Source of the DNA: Ravibacter sp964559125
Lineage (GTDB): Bacteria > Bacteroidota > Bacteroidia > Cytophagales > Spirosomataceae
Assembly: GCA_964559125.1 (NCBI GenBank)
Contig: CAZLGW010000021.1
Location: 34,912 to 98,911, forward strand
Length of the DNA stretch: 64,000 bases
Direction: 5' to 3'
The number at the start of each line of letters is the position of its first letter. Positions within the stretch are counted from its first letter, which is position 1. The position numbers were made by a program, and so were the translations under genes. Positions 18,901-27,614 of the stretch are shown one piece after another. The notes beneath the pieces were generated by a model. It was not told the origin of the DNA, did not search any database, and was given only the letters and a program-made list of their open reading frames with translations.

Positions 18901-20031
18901 CTTTGTCTTGAAGCCCTTCCCGAACAGCTGACCCTGAAGGTAGCCGACAACGGTATCGGGATAGACGAAGACCATCAGAAGCAAGTGTTTGAACCCTTTT
19001 TCAGGGTCGATGAAAATAGCGAAAGCGTCGGGTCGGGTATCGGGCTTGCTTTCGTAAAGAAGCTGGTGACCAGCCTCGGTGGCCGGATATCGCTCGAAAG
19101 TGTGAAAAACGGCGGGACGGTGGTGACGGTGGTTCTTCTCCTGAAACAGGTACATTCCGTTGAAGAAACCGGGCATATCGCAGAGGAACTGCCCGATGGC
19201 GTATTTGTCAGCGACGTGCCTGACGAATTGTTGTCTAAGCTGGGGGTGCTGTCTGGAGAAAAAAAGAAAAATCTCCTGCTGGTCGACGATAACCTGGAGA
19301 TCACGGGCTATCTGAAAGGATACTTTGAACACCAGTACCGTATCGCAACTGCCGCCAGCGGATCGGAAGCCCTGCCGCTGGTACAGCAGGATTCTTTCGA
19401 TCTGATACTATGCGATGTAATGATGCCGGGCGTAGACGGGGTCACGTTTTGCAACCACATCAAACAGGACATCCGTACTTGTCATATCCCGATTATATTG
19501 CTGACGGCAAAGGCGGGTATATCCCAGCAGATCGTAGGCATAGAAGCAGGAGCCGACGACTATATCACCAAACCTTTCTCCATTCAACTGCTGGAGTCGA
19601 AAATCACCAATCTTATCAGGAACCGGGAGCGCCTGAAGCAGTATCATTCCAGGTCTGAGGAAATCGACCCGGCAAAGATCACGCTGAATCCCCTGGACGA
19701 GGCGCTGATCCGGGAGGTAATCGCCATAGTGGAGGCCCGTATAGAAGACCCTGATTTCTCGGTAGATAAGTTGAGCAGCGAGGTGGGAATGAGCCGCTCG
19801 GCGCTCTACCTTAAACTCAGGGCCCTCACAGGAGAATCGCCTTCCGACCTGGTGAGGCGAATCAGGCTGGGATATGCAGCCAGGCTGCTGAAGACCAGGC
19901 AATACAATATTGCCGAAGTTGCTTTCCGCTCGGGGTTTAATTCCCCCGCTTACTTCTCAACCAGTTTCAAGCAGCACTACGGGTGCATGCCCAGCGAATA
20001 TTATGCCAGCCTGTCGAAGAAAGAAAGTTAA
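15910..20031 (+). CDS. Hybrid two-component system (HTCS) sensor/regulator of PUL 1
   Basis: A 1373-residue one-protein phosphorelay. After a signal peptide (a start at 15943 is also possible), two seven-bladed propeller repeats of the Reg_prop type fill about residues 50-700 (recurrent LWIGT and MWLGT motifs). A Y_Y_Y domain follows near 720-805 and a transmembrane helix near 811-830. The kinase has the phospho-acceptor His869 in THISHELRTPL, an ATPase domain with N, G1 and G2 boxes (NLLSNAVKYTPEGG, DNGIGI, GSGIGLAF), a receiver domain with acceptor Asp1169 in LCDVMMPGVDG, and an AraC-type HTH (about 1260-1370). Known HTCSs bind an oligosaccharide in the periplasm and activate the adjacent PUL. 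Here it ends one base before the convergent sulfatase, so control of the lyase/sulfatase operon is likely. A near-match -7 element (TATACTTG) lies at 15883. Confidence 0.96.
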   Translation: MQWSQEYFQVRMDRKGKHTGVSVSRCLWCLLVIQLLAAESFCGVEVTKNLFAEKECYFRNISTTQGLSQSTVFCIQQDHLGFMWMGTQDGLNRFDGEEFKIFRNQKDDSTSFSSSYVRALFLDSGNNLWIGGDKGISKYSYEKQYFVNYYLPHASGVWYVSAIAEGPDSTVYVATSSGQLYKKEGGKALFTEEKIQWPDKGVTAIRSLLKHHDELFIGTNEGLYIYDLRRKTPDLLSLGRNEPMINDVYVDADVIWIGTEGRGLYRYGPQKGVFVNYMHKPGDQSVVTGNDVRSIRADLNGNLWIGTFSGLTIWDTRLNSYRHYHQDPGQPYSMSHNSVRQIYRDRQGGMWLGTYFGGVSYYHPEHIKFNLLTQNRGKLSLTDQVINVISQDDNQNFWIGTNDKGISYWDRQRGTITGYSQTASGAPIFRSNNIKAILRLGDGRLLIGTHNGGLNLFSPKNPANRIFMHDPQDTTTISPDMVYALLRDHRGEIWVGTRTGLDRFDLATQAFRRFTREHPDQLFSSRTVTFLLEDSRRYLWIGTTNGVTRISPDRKSVTAFSGDRFSNDVVTCLAHDDDQYLWIGTRNGLNYMDLETGQTGMVSAGDGILEGIISSIQPDEDGLLWISTNRGLVRYDPKTQKKQLFDTRDGLQNNQFILTSSCKASDGLMLFGGINGISYFYPAELRLLSFPLEIRLTALHVLGNEMTAEHPFGILEKHINSTGSIVLQPDHRQFSFYFNSFNYISPSRVTYFYYLEGYDTDWQVAERDRNASYHNLPPGEYTFHVKAVGPMGESSPEKAIGIRILPPWWKTNLFYLASVLLTGAGIFLAYKSSTDRLKALHQLRIERIEREKEVEINQMKLDFFTHISHELRTPLTLIKAPLDEIRSGQLNRFRLQKSYDLISRNTERLLALVNELLDFRKLDLKSGPGSPQKVDLPDLVDDIFQSFQLMAEKKHISYYFEKPAAAYYFIDKGIFEKILVNLLSNAVKYTPEGGKITLCLEALPEQLTLKVADNGIGIDEDHQKQVFEPFFRVDENSESVGSGIGLAFVKKLVTSLGGRISLESVKNGGTVVTVVLLLKQVHSVEETGHIAEELPDGVFVSDVPDELLSKLGVLSGEKKKNLLLVDDNLEITGYLKGYFEHQYRIATAASGSEALPLVQQDSFDLILCDVMMPGVDGVTFCNHIKQDIRTCHIPIILLTAKAGISQQIVGIEAGADDYITKPFSIQLLESKITNLIRNRERLKQYHSRSEEIDPAKITLNPLDEALIREVIAIVEARIEDPDFSVDKLSSEVGMSRSALYLKLRALTGESPSDLVRRIRLGYAARLLKTRQYNIAEVAFRSGFNSPAYFSTSFKQHYGCMPSEYYASLSKKES

Positions 20032-20032
20032 A

Positions 20033-21574
20033 TCATTCTTCCAGGTAATTGTAAACATCTTTAAGCTTAAGCGCCTCTTTAGCCTCTTTGGAGGGCTTGG
20101 GAGTGAAGTCTCTCGGCTCGTAATACCGCGCCGAATCCCAGATGACATTCTCTCCCGTCACCCTGGGGTCCTGTGTCTTTTCAAGGTATGCGGTAAGCTG
20201 CTCCGAAAGCGAGCCTTTCACTTCGCGGTACCGTTCATCCTGCGCCAGGTTGACCAGTTGATCGGGATCATTCCGGAGATCATACAGCTCCTCGGCCGGT
20301 CGCTTGTCGAACGCCAGCCTGAAAAAGCGTGCGAATTCGGGGTTATCTCTGTTTGCAAGCATAAACAGCTTGGTAGGGACCGGGTAGTGAAGCATGTGCG
20401 CATCGACATCGCCAAACAAAGGAGGATCGCCGGCAGGCCAGCGTGAAGGCTCCAGGTTCCTGATGTAGAGAAAGTCATGTGTGCGGAGCGCCCTTCCGGG
20501 GTATCCGAGTCCGTTCTGTCTTACAAAAGCGTGACGTTCCCTTGCCATTACGACAAAGTCCCGGGAATTGTCTATGCGGCCGTTCTGCGATGAAGTAAGC
20601 AGGGGAGTAAGGCTTTTGGCGGTATACTCTGAAGGGATCTCCACACCTGCCAGGTCCAGCAGAGTGGGGGCGATGTCGTTCAGGTTTACGATGTCGTCGA
20701 CCGTTCTTCCCTGCGGGATAAAGCCGGCCCGGGAAAAGATAAGCGGTATGCGGGTTCCGAAGTCGTAGAGATTGGCCAGCCCCCGGGGCATTTGCCACCC
20801 GTTGTCGCTGCAGATAATAATCAGCGTGTTTTTGAGCTCCCCGCTTTCTTCCAGCTCGCGCAGCAGGGTTCCCGTCTCGCTGTCGAAATGCTGTATGGCG
20901 GCATAGTAGTCGGCGATATCTCCTTTCACTTCGGGTACATCGGGCAGATATGAGGGCGCCTTGATCCGGTTGGAATCAATTCCGGCGGCTGTTCCCGAGC
21001 CTACGGCATAGGGGCGGTGCGGATCCTTGCTGCTGAACCAGTACAGCCACGGCTTGCTGCCGGCCTGCTTGTTTGATGAAAGGAAAGTGGCAAAGCTCTC
21101 GTACCGGTTACCCCCCGGGTTGCGGGTCCGGCCGGCAGCTTCAAAATTTCCGGGTCCCCAGCCTTTTCCTTCATAACCCACCAGGTAGCCGGCTTCTTCC
21201 AGCAGGTCGGGATACGTCCTGAATTCACGGGGCAGCGTTCCCCAGAGATTTGCGCCTTCTTTCAGGCGGTAGATATCCTGGCCCATCAGCAGCGCGGCCC
21301 TGGCAGGAGTACAGGAAGGGGAAGCGCAGAAAGCATGGGTAAATTTCACACCGTTTTCGGCTACCCGGTCAATATTAGGGGTACGGACGATGGAGTCTCC
21401 GTAGGCGCCCGCGTGATTCCACGACTGGTTATCAGACATGATAATCAGGAAATTGGGCCGCGCTTCTTCGGATTTCTTTGGAGAACAGGCGTAAAAGAGG
21501 AAGAAAACGGGTGTCAGCGACAGCAGCACGGAAAATAATGCGTAAGCAGCCGGTCGGCGTTGTGATTCAGTCAT
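20033..21574 (-). CDS. Lipoprotein sulfatase, heparan N-sulfatase (SGSH)-like
   Basis: A 513-residue family S1 sulfatase. The start at 21574 overlaps the upstream lyase stop by 4 bp (ATGA); an upstream ATG lies deep inside that gene. A lipobox (LFYAC) puts the lipid-modified Cys at 30. The sulfatase signature is SCTPARAALLMG, with Cys88 expected to be converted to formylglycine; the usual T-G after the motif is M-G here. Metal-site residues are seen in IIMSDNQ near the start and in IICSDNGWQMPRG. Similarity to human sulfamidase (GAYGDSIVRTPNIDR, WFSSKDPHRPY) suggests removal of N-sulfate from glucosamine, which fits the heparinase neighbours; the exact linkage is inferred. It is the last gene of the PUL 1 operon. 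Confidence 0.88.
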   Translation of the reverse strand: MTESQRRPAAYALFSVLLSLTPVFFLFYACSPKKSEEARPNFLIIMSDNQSWNHAGAYGDSIVRTPNIDRVAENGVKFTHAFCASPSCTPARAALLMGQDIYRLKEGANLWGTLPREFRTYPDLLEEAGYLVGYEGKGWGPGNFEAAGRTRNPGGNRYESFATFLSSNKQAGSKPWLYWFSSKDPHRPYAVGSGTAAGIDSNRIKAPSYLPDVPEVKGDIADYYAAIQHFDSETGTLLRELEESGELKNTLIIICSDNGWQMPRGLANLYDFGTRIPLIFSRAGFIPQGRTVDDIVNLNDIAPTLLDLAGVEIPSEYTAKSLTPLLTSSQNGRIDNSRDFVVMARERHAFVRQNGLGYPGRALRTHDFLYIRNLEPSRWPAGDPPLFGDVDAHMLHYPVPTKLFMLANRDNPEFARFFRLAFDKRPAEELYDLRNDPDQLVNLAQDERYREVKGSLSEQLTAYLEKTQDPRVTGENVIWDSARYYEPRDFTPKPSKEAKEALKLKDVYNYLEE

Positions 21575-24285
21575 GGTATGCACTTTTTTTTTATTGGAAA
21601 TTCTGTATCGGTTTTTACCACTTCCGGCCATTCGTCGACGGCCTCCTGCCTGCTTACCGATCCGTCAGGCTGCGTCTCCGAGAGTACCGAGCTGCCTGCT
21701 ACCGTATGTAGCCGGTGAGGGTCGTCGGAGCCGTAGTGGAAGGTGGTTTTATTATCGGAAGACTTTATAAACAGGGATGCGGGTTGATCCGGGCGTAGAT
21801 TGGCTTCCAGCTTCCAGCCGTCGAGGACCAGGGAAAAGGAGGATGTGGTCTGTACAGCTGAAGGCTGTGTGCCTGTTGGTCTGAGGTCCAGTACCGTCAG
21901 GAAGTAACATGCCGGCGTACGGTCGGTGGTCGTTACCCCCACGTGCCATTGCAGTGCATAATCTCTTACTGTTCCGCTCTCGTCGCCGGTGCGACCTTTC
22001 CAGTTGATGGCCGGGGAGGCAAACCTGTCGTGTGCCGTCACATGACAGGGGAAGGCAGAAAAGACCCGCCCTATGGCTAAGGTAGCGCCTTCTTCTGTCA
22101 GCTCAAAGACATTTTCCTGGGAGGCGTTACGGGCCTGCAAGGGGTAGGGGGAATGGAACTGGGAAGTCCACTTCACCGGTTGGGCAGCCTCCAGTTCATC
22201 GTATATCACTACGTAACGGTCATCGAGCAGGAGCGTGTGGCGGCGGAAGCGCTTCACACCCGCATCGCCGTATCCCGCAGCCCGGTCGGGTGCGATATTG
22301 TTTCTTTTAAAATGAGATAACCAGAACGGGGTCGTTATGTCGCCGTATGCCTGGCTTGCGTCTCCCAGTGTGTACTGGATACGCGTTCCCGGGAGGTGAC
22401 GGGCAATCCAGGCATAGCCGTCCTCCCCGATCTTTTGTCCCAGGCTGTCGGCCAGGATGGTGTTGTAGGCCCGCGAGCTCCTGTAGTGAAGCAGGGTGTG
22501 CGCATCGCTGAAATTGCTGTAGTAGCCCGACCCCCCGAACAGTTTTTTATTGCCTTTGTTGATGGTTATGGCATTCTGGGCGGCATGACCATGACCTGAT
22601 GCGCCGAAAGGATTGGCGTTCATGTATACAGCCACGTTGTTTTCAGTGTCGGAAAGATCGGAATGCATGGCTGCAAGCCCCACATCGCGGAAGACACGGG
22701 AACGGGGCAGCGGGGGCGCCTGGATACCTGCAGACGGCGGTGCAGCAGGTTCATACGTAAGCAGGCGGAAGAAGACAAACGGATCTTTCCCAGTAAAGAA
22801 CTGCGGGGAATAACGCTTCATTTTTTCCACATAAGCCTTCAGATGCGGATCCGGCAGCTTACGGGACAGGGCTTCCGCAAATATCGCATACATCTTCGAC
22901 GGGCCCGTCAGTTCGTCGTGCATATCGCCGAATGCCGTTGAAGGTGCGCCGGGAGGATAGGAGTAGATGAGGTAATACGGGAGATGCCGCATCCAGGCCG
23001 GTGAAAAATAGTCGGTGCCGGTAAGCGATGTCCATAAAACCGGCAGGTAGATCAGGGTCTGGAAATGCACCTTAAAATACCCGTTCCCTTCAAACCAGCC
23101 GCCGTCGGCGGTTCCCAGGACGGGAAACCGGGCTGTCCATACTTCATACAGGTAGCTGAGCCATTCGTTCGCCTCAGGGACATCGCCGGCCAGGGCCACT
23201 GCCGTAACAGAAAAGTTCCGGATCAGGTGCTGCCAGATATGATTGTCGCAAAAATGAAGCTCAAACCGGTTCACCATGTGCTCATAAAGCGGCCGGGCCC
23301 TGGCGGTGACGGCTTTTCTTATCAGCTCTTTTTCCGGTCCGGAAAGATGGTGGTACCCGAAATCGTAAGCCCATGCCATAGCCTCCATCACGTTGGCATT
23401 GTTAAAGTCGTCGCGCGTGGAATAACCTGCCGGATCTAACCCGGCCAGGTGTACCGCCCGCCGTATGGCTTCCTTTATAAACCGCTCGTCTTCTGTCAGC
23501 AACCACGCAATGCTCAGATCGATCACCGGCCTTCCTACTTTTTCGCCGAAGCCGTGGTACATAAATTCGATCATTTTCTCCCGCTGGACCGGGGTCATGC
23601 CGGTGGTATCACGCGGGCGGGTAGGAACTTCCGGCGGAAGCGGGGCGCCTACCAATTTCTGTATTTCACCGACAAAGGCAGTGGCTTCAGGGTTGCGGGA
23701 ATTGTTATTTTTGAAAAGCGCAAGGTTTTTGTCCATCCCGAAAAGCCTCGGATGCGTTCCTTTCACTGCGTTCAGTATCTCGCCCGGGCTTTTGCTGATC
23801 TCTTTGTTTTTCTCCGGTTCCGATACGCGGAAAGAATATGCCGGCGACCAGTTCCACTCTTCTCTTTCCGGGTTCTGCCAGCCATACTGCCAGTACCATC
23901 CGCCCGGCGCTATGGGGGTACGGACGGTATAAACGGCCCATTTCTGCGGATCAGATAAGAGGATGGGCTGTCTGAAGAGGCTGTCGCGGGCAATCCTGAC
24001 CCTGTACCTCACCGCTTTTCCTTTCTGGCCGGGCCAGAGGAAATGCAATTCATCTTTTCCCAGGCTGACACTGTCTTTGGGGTAAGGCCATTCTCTCAGC
24101 CGGGGATGAAGCACGCGGGCCGAAAGCGGCAGCTCCGCCGGACTGTCCGACCGTACGACTGCGGTTTGGGCAGCTGCCGTCTGCGCCCCGGCCGGTTGCG
24201 GAAGGACCGCTACGAGCAAAAGCAGTATCCGGCACGTCCCCGCGAAGCTATATCCTCTAAAGAACCCCTTTAAAATCGTCTCCAT
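21571..24285 (-). CDS. Heparinase II/III-family polysaccharide lyase with N-terminal DUF4962 (PL21-like)
   Basis: A 904-residue secreted lyase. A signal peptide (to about residue 35) is followed by a fibronectin-like DUF4962 domain (about 60-155, WYWQYGWQN), an alpha-toroid (about 175-500) and a C-terminal beta-sandwich (about 525-880). Candidate catalytic residues are His349 in FCDNHIWQH and the Y-x3-H pair Tyr403/His407 in GNGYFKVHF, the arrangement known from heparinase II. His565 and His567 in SGHGHAAQN may contribute to the zinc site of the sandwich domain. It is about 130 residues longer than P. heparinus heparinase II. Beta-elimination of heparin, heparan sulfate or a related uronate polymer is expected; specificity is inferred. 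Its start overlaps the upstream sulfatase by 29 bp and its stop overlaps the next sulfatase by 4 bp. Confidence 0.9.
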   Translation of the reverse strand: METILKGFFRGYSFAGTCRILLLLVAVLPQPAGAQTAAAQTAVVRSDSPAELPLSARVLHPRLREWPYPKDSVSLGKDELHFLWPGQKGKAVRYRVRIARDSLFRQPILLSDPQKWAVYTVRTPIAPGGWYWQYGWQNPEREEWNWSPAYSFRVSEPEKNKEISKSPGEILNAVKGTHPRLFGMDKNLALFKNNNSRNPEATAFVGEIQKLVGAPLPPEVPTRPRDTTGMTPVQREKMIEFMYHGFGEKVGRPVIDLSIAWLLTEDERFIKEAIRRAVHLAGLDPAGYSTRDDFNNANVMEAMAWAYDFGYHHLSGPEKELIRKAVTARARPLYEHMVNRFELHFCDNHIWQHLIRNFSVTAVALAGDVPEANEWLSYLYEVWTARFPVLGTADGGWFEGNGYFKVHFQTLIYLPVLWTSLTGTDYFSPAWMRHLPYYLIYSYPPGAPSTAFGDMHDELTGPSKMYAIFAEALSRKLPDPHLKAYVEKMKRYSPQFFTGKDPFVFFRLLTYEPAAPPSAGIQAPPLPRSRVFRDVGLAAMHSDLSDTENNVAVYMNANPFGASGHGHAAQNAITINKGNKKLFGGSGYYSNFSDAHTLLHYRSSRAYNTILADSLGQKIGEDGYAWIARHLPGTRIQYTLGDASQAYGDITTPFWLSHFKRNNIAPDRAAGYGDAGVKRFRRHTLLLDDRYVVIYDELEAAQPVKWTSQFHSPYPLQARNASQENVFELTEEGATLAIGRVFSAFPCHVTAHDRFASPAINWKGRTGDESGTVRDYALQWHVGVTTTDRTPACYFLTVLDLRPTGTQPSAVQTTSSFSLVLDGWKLEANLRPDQPASLFIKSSDNKTTFHYGSDDPHRLHTVAGSSVLSETQPDGSVSRQEAVDEWPEVVKTDTEFPIKKKCIP

Positions 24286-25630
24286 TCTGCTTTACCCAGG
24301 TTTTCAATGTTTTCCGGAACTGTTGCAGGATGTTAGCCGCCGAAGCTTCCCGGATCAGGCTCCTGGTTTCGCCCGGGTCATTCCGCAGGTAAAAAAGCTG
24401 CTCCCTGATCTCTCCTTTATCGTAGACAATGTACTTGTAGTCCCGGGTAATTACTGCGCGCCCCTTGATCCCGAGAGGTTTGGCATTATCTACGAATTCC
24501 GTTTCAACCACGAGCGTGTCCCTCCATGCACTTTGCGGGTTTTCGATACGGTCCAGTATGTTCAGGCCCTTGAGGTGGCCGGGTGTCGGGATCCCCGCCG
24601 CGCCGCACAGCGTCGGTATGATGTCGATCCCGTTGCAGATCAGCGTGGTGCTGTCGACCTTAGGACTCCATTTCCCCAGCCGGGAGACGATAAAAGGTAC
24701 GCCGATCGATTCCTCATAAAGGATCTGCTTCTGGTTCCAGCGGTGTGCCGCATAGCCGTCTCCGTGGTCGCTGGTAAAGATCACCACCGTATTGTCGGCT
24801 AATTTGTATTTTTTGAGCGCATTGATGACGCGCCCTACTTCATGGTCTACCCTTTCGATGAGGCGGTTATAGGCCCAGCGGTACCGGCGCCATTGCAGCT
24901 CATCCCAATTGAGAGAGGGATAGGTCCTGTAATTGGAATGCTGCTGTTCCCTGACAATGGCCGGTTCGAGCGCCGGGATCTCAAAATTGGCGGGCAGCGC
25001 CGGCAATTGATTATCAGGGGGCAGAGGCGGGATAATATCCATTTTCAAAGGGTCCTGTCTTGCCCATTCGCAGATATCATGCGGATTGAGAAACGAAGCT
25101 ACCATGAAAAACGGCCCCTTCGAAGGGTCATATTCCCGGAAGAAGTCCGCGCAGAGCGCCGACGTAATAGCGTCGGTATAGTCGTTTTTCAGGTTGGTAT
25201 TGCTTACCTTATCAAAACCGTGAATGTCAGGCGACTGTTCGGGGATAGGAATGTGCCACTTCCCGATATAGGAGGTCTGGTAGCCCGCTCCCCTGATGAT
25301 CGTTCCCATTGTCGGGAGCCCTGCGGGCCACAATCCTTCTTTCGGCGAGCCATTGGCGGTGAAGCCGGTTTCGTGCGGCATTTTTCCGCAGAATATACTG
25401 GTCCGTGAAGGAGAGCATACCGGCTGTGCCACATAGGCCCGGGTAAACATGGTTCCGTTGGCGGCCAGGTAATCGGTATATGGTGTGTGTAAATCCTTGT
25501 TGCCGGCGGCGCTGAGCGCCGAAACGGTCTGCTGGTCGGTCATGATCACCAGGATATTAGGCTTTTCCTGGGCCTTCGTCACGACTGTATACAGCAGGCA
25601 GAATGTGAAAAACCAGACAGATCTATTCAT
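24257..25630 (-). CDS. Secreted sulfatase of PUL 1 (family S1)
   Basis: A 457-residue sulfatase with a signal peptide ending near TKAQ (residue 21). The signature is VCSPSRTSIFCGK, with Cys72 as the formylglycine precursor; the usual T-G is C-G. Metal ligands are in LVIMTDQQ and in IFTSDHGDGYAAHRWNQKQ, and a GKWH motif lines the active site. It probably removes O-sulfates from glycosaminoglycan fragments. Which position (2-O or 6-O) cannot be told from sequence alone. It sits between two lyases, overlapping heparinase III by 8 bp and the PL21-like lyase by 29 bp, so the lyase-sulfatase-lyase-sulfatase order is translationally coupled. Confidence 0.9.
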   Translation of the reverse strand: MNRSVWFFTFCLLYTVVTKAQEKPNILVIMTDQQTVSALSAAGNKDLHTPYTDYLAANGTMFTRAYVAQPVCSPSRTSIFCGKMPHETGFTANGSPKEGLWPAGLPTMGTIIRGAGYQTSYIGKWHIPIPEQSPDIHGFDKVSNTNLKNDYTDAITSALCADFFREYDPSKGPFFMVASFLNPHDICEWARQDPLKMDIIPPLPPDNQLPALPANFEIPALEPAIVREQQHSNYRTYPSLNWDELQWRRYRWAYNRLIERVDHEVGRVINALKKYKLADNTVVIFTSDHGDGYAAHRWNQKQILYEESIGVPFIVSRLGKWSPKVDSTTLICNGIDIIPTLCGAAGIPTPGHLKGLNILDRIENPQSAWRDTLVVETEFVDNAKPLGIKGRAVITRDYKYIVYDKGEIREQLFYLRNDPGETRSLIREASAANILQQFRKTLKTWVKQNGDDFKGVL

Positions 25631-27602
25631 CTTTTTTGAGTTTTAAGTGGTAGCCCGGATAGTAATTTTTCTGATCCACGGTGACCTGCACCCGGAGCCG
25701 GTCAGGATCGGCATCGACGATTTTTGCCTCTACCTGCGGCAGGCCATCTTCATCAGCCCGGTTTGTAGGTAAGATCACGGTAACGAAACGTACAGGCTCC
25801 CTTTTCTTATGCGATTTAACATAAAAGGCTGTCCGTTCCTGTTTTTGCCTGTAGGCATACGATACCCAGCCTTCTTCCTCACCGGTTTCGGCGGCCTGCG
25901 CGGGGAAGCTCCGGAGATATACATTATTACGGCCGGGGTAAAGGGTCTGTGCTCCGTGGATGTCGGGGAGCAGTTTTACTTCCCCTTCCTTTAACCCGAA
26001 GTGGATCGCCACGTCTCCTTCAGCCGTGCCTGCAGCTTCATCGACAATCACAAAAAACTTCCTGTCTATAAAGAAGACTGACCTCCGGTGCGTAAGATCC
26101 GGATAGCTCGGGTTCTCATATACCAGTACGTCCTGTTCCGGAGTTGTTTCCCACAAAAGGGCTTTCGCCTGGTTGATCACCAGGTTTTCATTGTTCAGCG
26201 TCATCGTATTGTGTACCCTGGTCTGCCTGAACCAGTTGCGCTCTTTCAGCACTTCTTCGTTGCCTCCGTAGACATAGCACCCGGCGTCAGGGAAAAAGTT
26301 AGTCCCTTTGATATACAATTCAAAAGTACCGTTGTCGGGCTGGCTGTGCCAGAAAGCAGGAGGACTGGCTTTCATCACCATCACCGTAGAGCTGTCGTCC
26401 CAACCGCTGCGAAAGGTGTAGATCCCTCCGTGAGGGAGCGCATGCGAGAGATATGGCGCCGGGTGACCCTCTTTCCGGTCGGTGGCGTGGTAGCGGATCA
26501 CGGGATTTTCCCTGAAGAGTTTCGCCCACTTCCGGTAATTCCGCAGCATATTGCTTTTTTCTTCCAGCTTTGCGTCGCTGAACATCGGGTAGGCATAGTC
26601 AGGGAAGGAAAAGTCTGTTACGGCAAGCACCATTTTTTCCAGGGTACTGCCATAGCTTTCCGGGAAAAGTCCGGATTTTCCGTTGATCTCCAGCATTTCA
26701 AGCGCCTTTATAAATATGTTGATGGCGGCTACGTGATAGTTGAAAGACAATTCGTACTGCAGGCCGTCGGGGTAGACCTGTTTACCTATTTCCTCTGTAA
26801 GAATATTAATTCCTGTTTCTACCCATTGGCCGGCCGCTTTGAACTCCGGGAAAAAAGCGCCCGCAAAAATCAGGCGCTGCGCCTCGAAAAGGCGATGGTT
26901 TCCCCGTTCGGCCATATGATGGGCCAGGTACCCGGCATGATCCGAGAAATTGACCAGGAAGGTTGCCAGGAAGTCCGCATCGAAGTGGGGAGAAGGCAGG
27001 AAGTAGCAAAACTGGCCGATCTGCCCTTCGACCCGGGCGCTGACTTCCAGGGGACGCCAGGCAAAGCGGTCGTTCTCCTTCGATCTGCCCATGGCATTTT
27101 TGGCGATCCAATCCTTGTACTGAAGCGTCCACTCTTTCGCATATCGCTCGTCTTTCGTAAACCGGTAGACCTTTCCCATCGATTCCCACCAGTACATCCT
27201 GTGGAGCTGAAAACGGAGCTCATTGTCCTTCACCGGCCAGTAAGTCCAGTCGATGTCTTCTCCGTAAAAAAGCGGTTTGTAACCCTTGTGCGCAAACAGG
27301 ACATGCCGAAGGGCATCGTCTGCCTTCCGGATGTCGGCTTCAGAAGGCTTTTCTGCCGACGCCTCGGCAGATATCTCCGGGTGCCTGACGCCCTTCCGGT
27401 TTTTGAAATATTGTGTGAGCGCTTCCAGGGCCTCCTTTTCTTTGCCGGCTTTCTGCAGTTGCGCCACTTTCTCAAGAGCCGGATCGCCGAGGTTCAGGCT
27501 GGCCCAGAGATCGCCGGCTAAAGGGGCGGCATCTGCAGCTCTGACAAAGAGCGCCGCAGATGCCAGGAAAGTCAGCACATAATGGCTCAGGGATTTCTTC
27601 AT
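25623..27602 (-). CDS. hepC: Heparinase III (heparan sulfate lyase, PL12)
   Basis: The length is 659 residues, the same as Pedobacter heparinus heparinase III, and long stretches match it from memory (WPVKDNELRFQLHR, WRPLEVSARV, GNHRLFEAQR, QPDNGTFELYIKG). A signal peptide ends near residue 25. The catalytic residues known for the family are conserved: Asn235, Tyr289 and His419, equivalent to Asn240, Tyr294 and His424. The fold is an alpha-toroid (about 30-375) plus a C-terminal beta-sandwich. It cleaves low-sulfated heparan sulfate by beta-elimination to unsaturated disaccharides. It is the first enzyme gene after susD, with a 12-bp gap, in the susC-susD operon. Confidence 0.95.
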   Translation of the reverse strand: MKKSLSHYVLTFLASAALFVRAADAAPLAGDLWASLNLGDPALEKVAQLQKAGKEKEALEALTQYFKNRKGVRHPEISAEASAEKPSEADIRKADDALRHVLFAHKGYKPLFYGEDIDWTYWPVKDNELRFQLHRMYWWESMGKVYRFTKDERYAKEWTLQYKDWIAKNAMGRSKENDRFAWRPLEVSARVEGQIGQFCYFLPSPHFDADFLATFLVNFSDHAGYLAHHMAERGNHRLFEAQRLIFAGAFFPEFKAAGQWVETGINILTEEIGKQVYPDGLQYELSFNYHVAAINIFIKALEMLEINGKSGLFPESYGSTLEKMVLAVTDFSFPDYAYPMFSDAKLEEKSNMLRNYRKWAKLFRENPVIRYHATDRKEGHPAPYLSHALPHGGIYTFRSGWDDSSTVMVMKASPPAFWHSQPDNGTFELYIKGTNFFPDAGCYVYGGNEEVLKERNWFRQTRVHNTMTLNNENLVINQAKALLWETTPEQDVLVYENPSYPDLTHRRSVFFIDRKFFVIVDEAAGTAEGDVAIHFGLKEGEVKLLPDIHGAQTLYPGRNNVYLRSFPAQAAETGEEEGWVSYAYRQKQERTAFYVKSHKKREPVRFVTVILPTNRADEDGLPQVEAKIVDADPDRLRVQVTVDQKNYYPGYHLKLKKDE

Positions 27603-27614
27603 TGGTCGGCGTGT

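Noticed and set aside
26088..27521. Plus-strand frame of 477 codons opposite hepC
   Set aside because: Antisense shadow of heparinase III, whose catalytic residues and full length are conserved.
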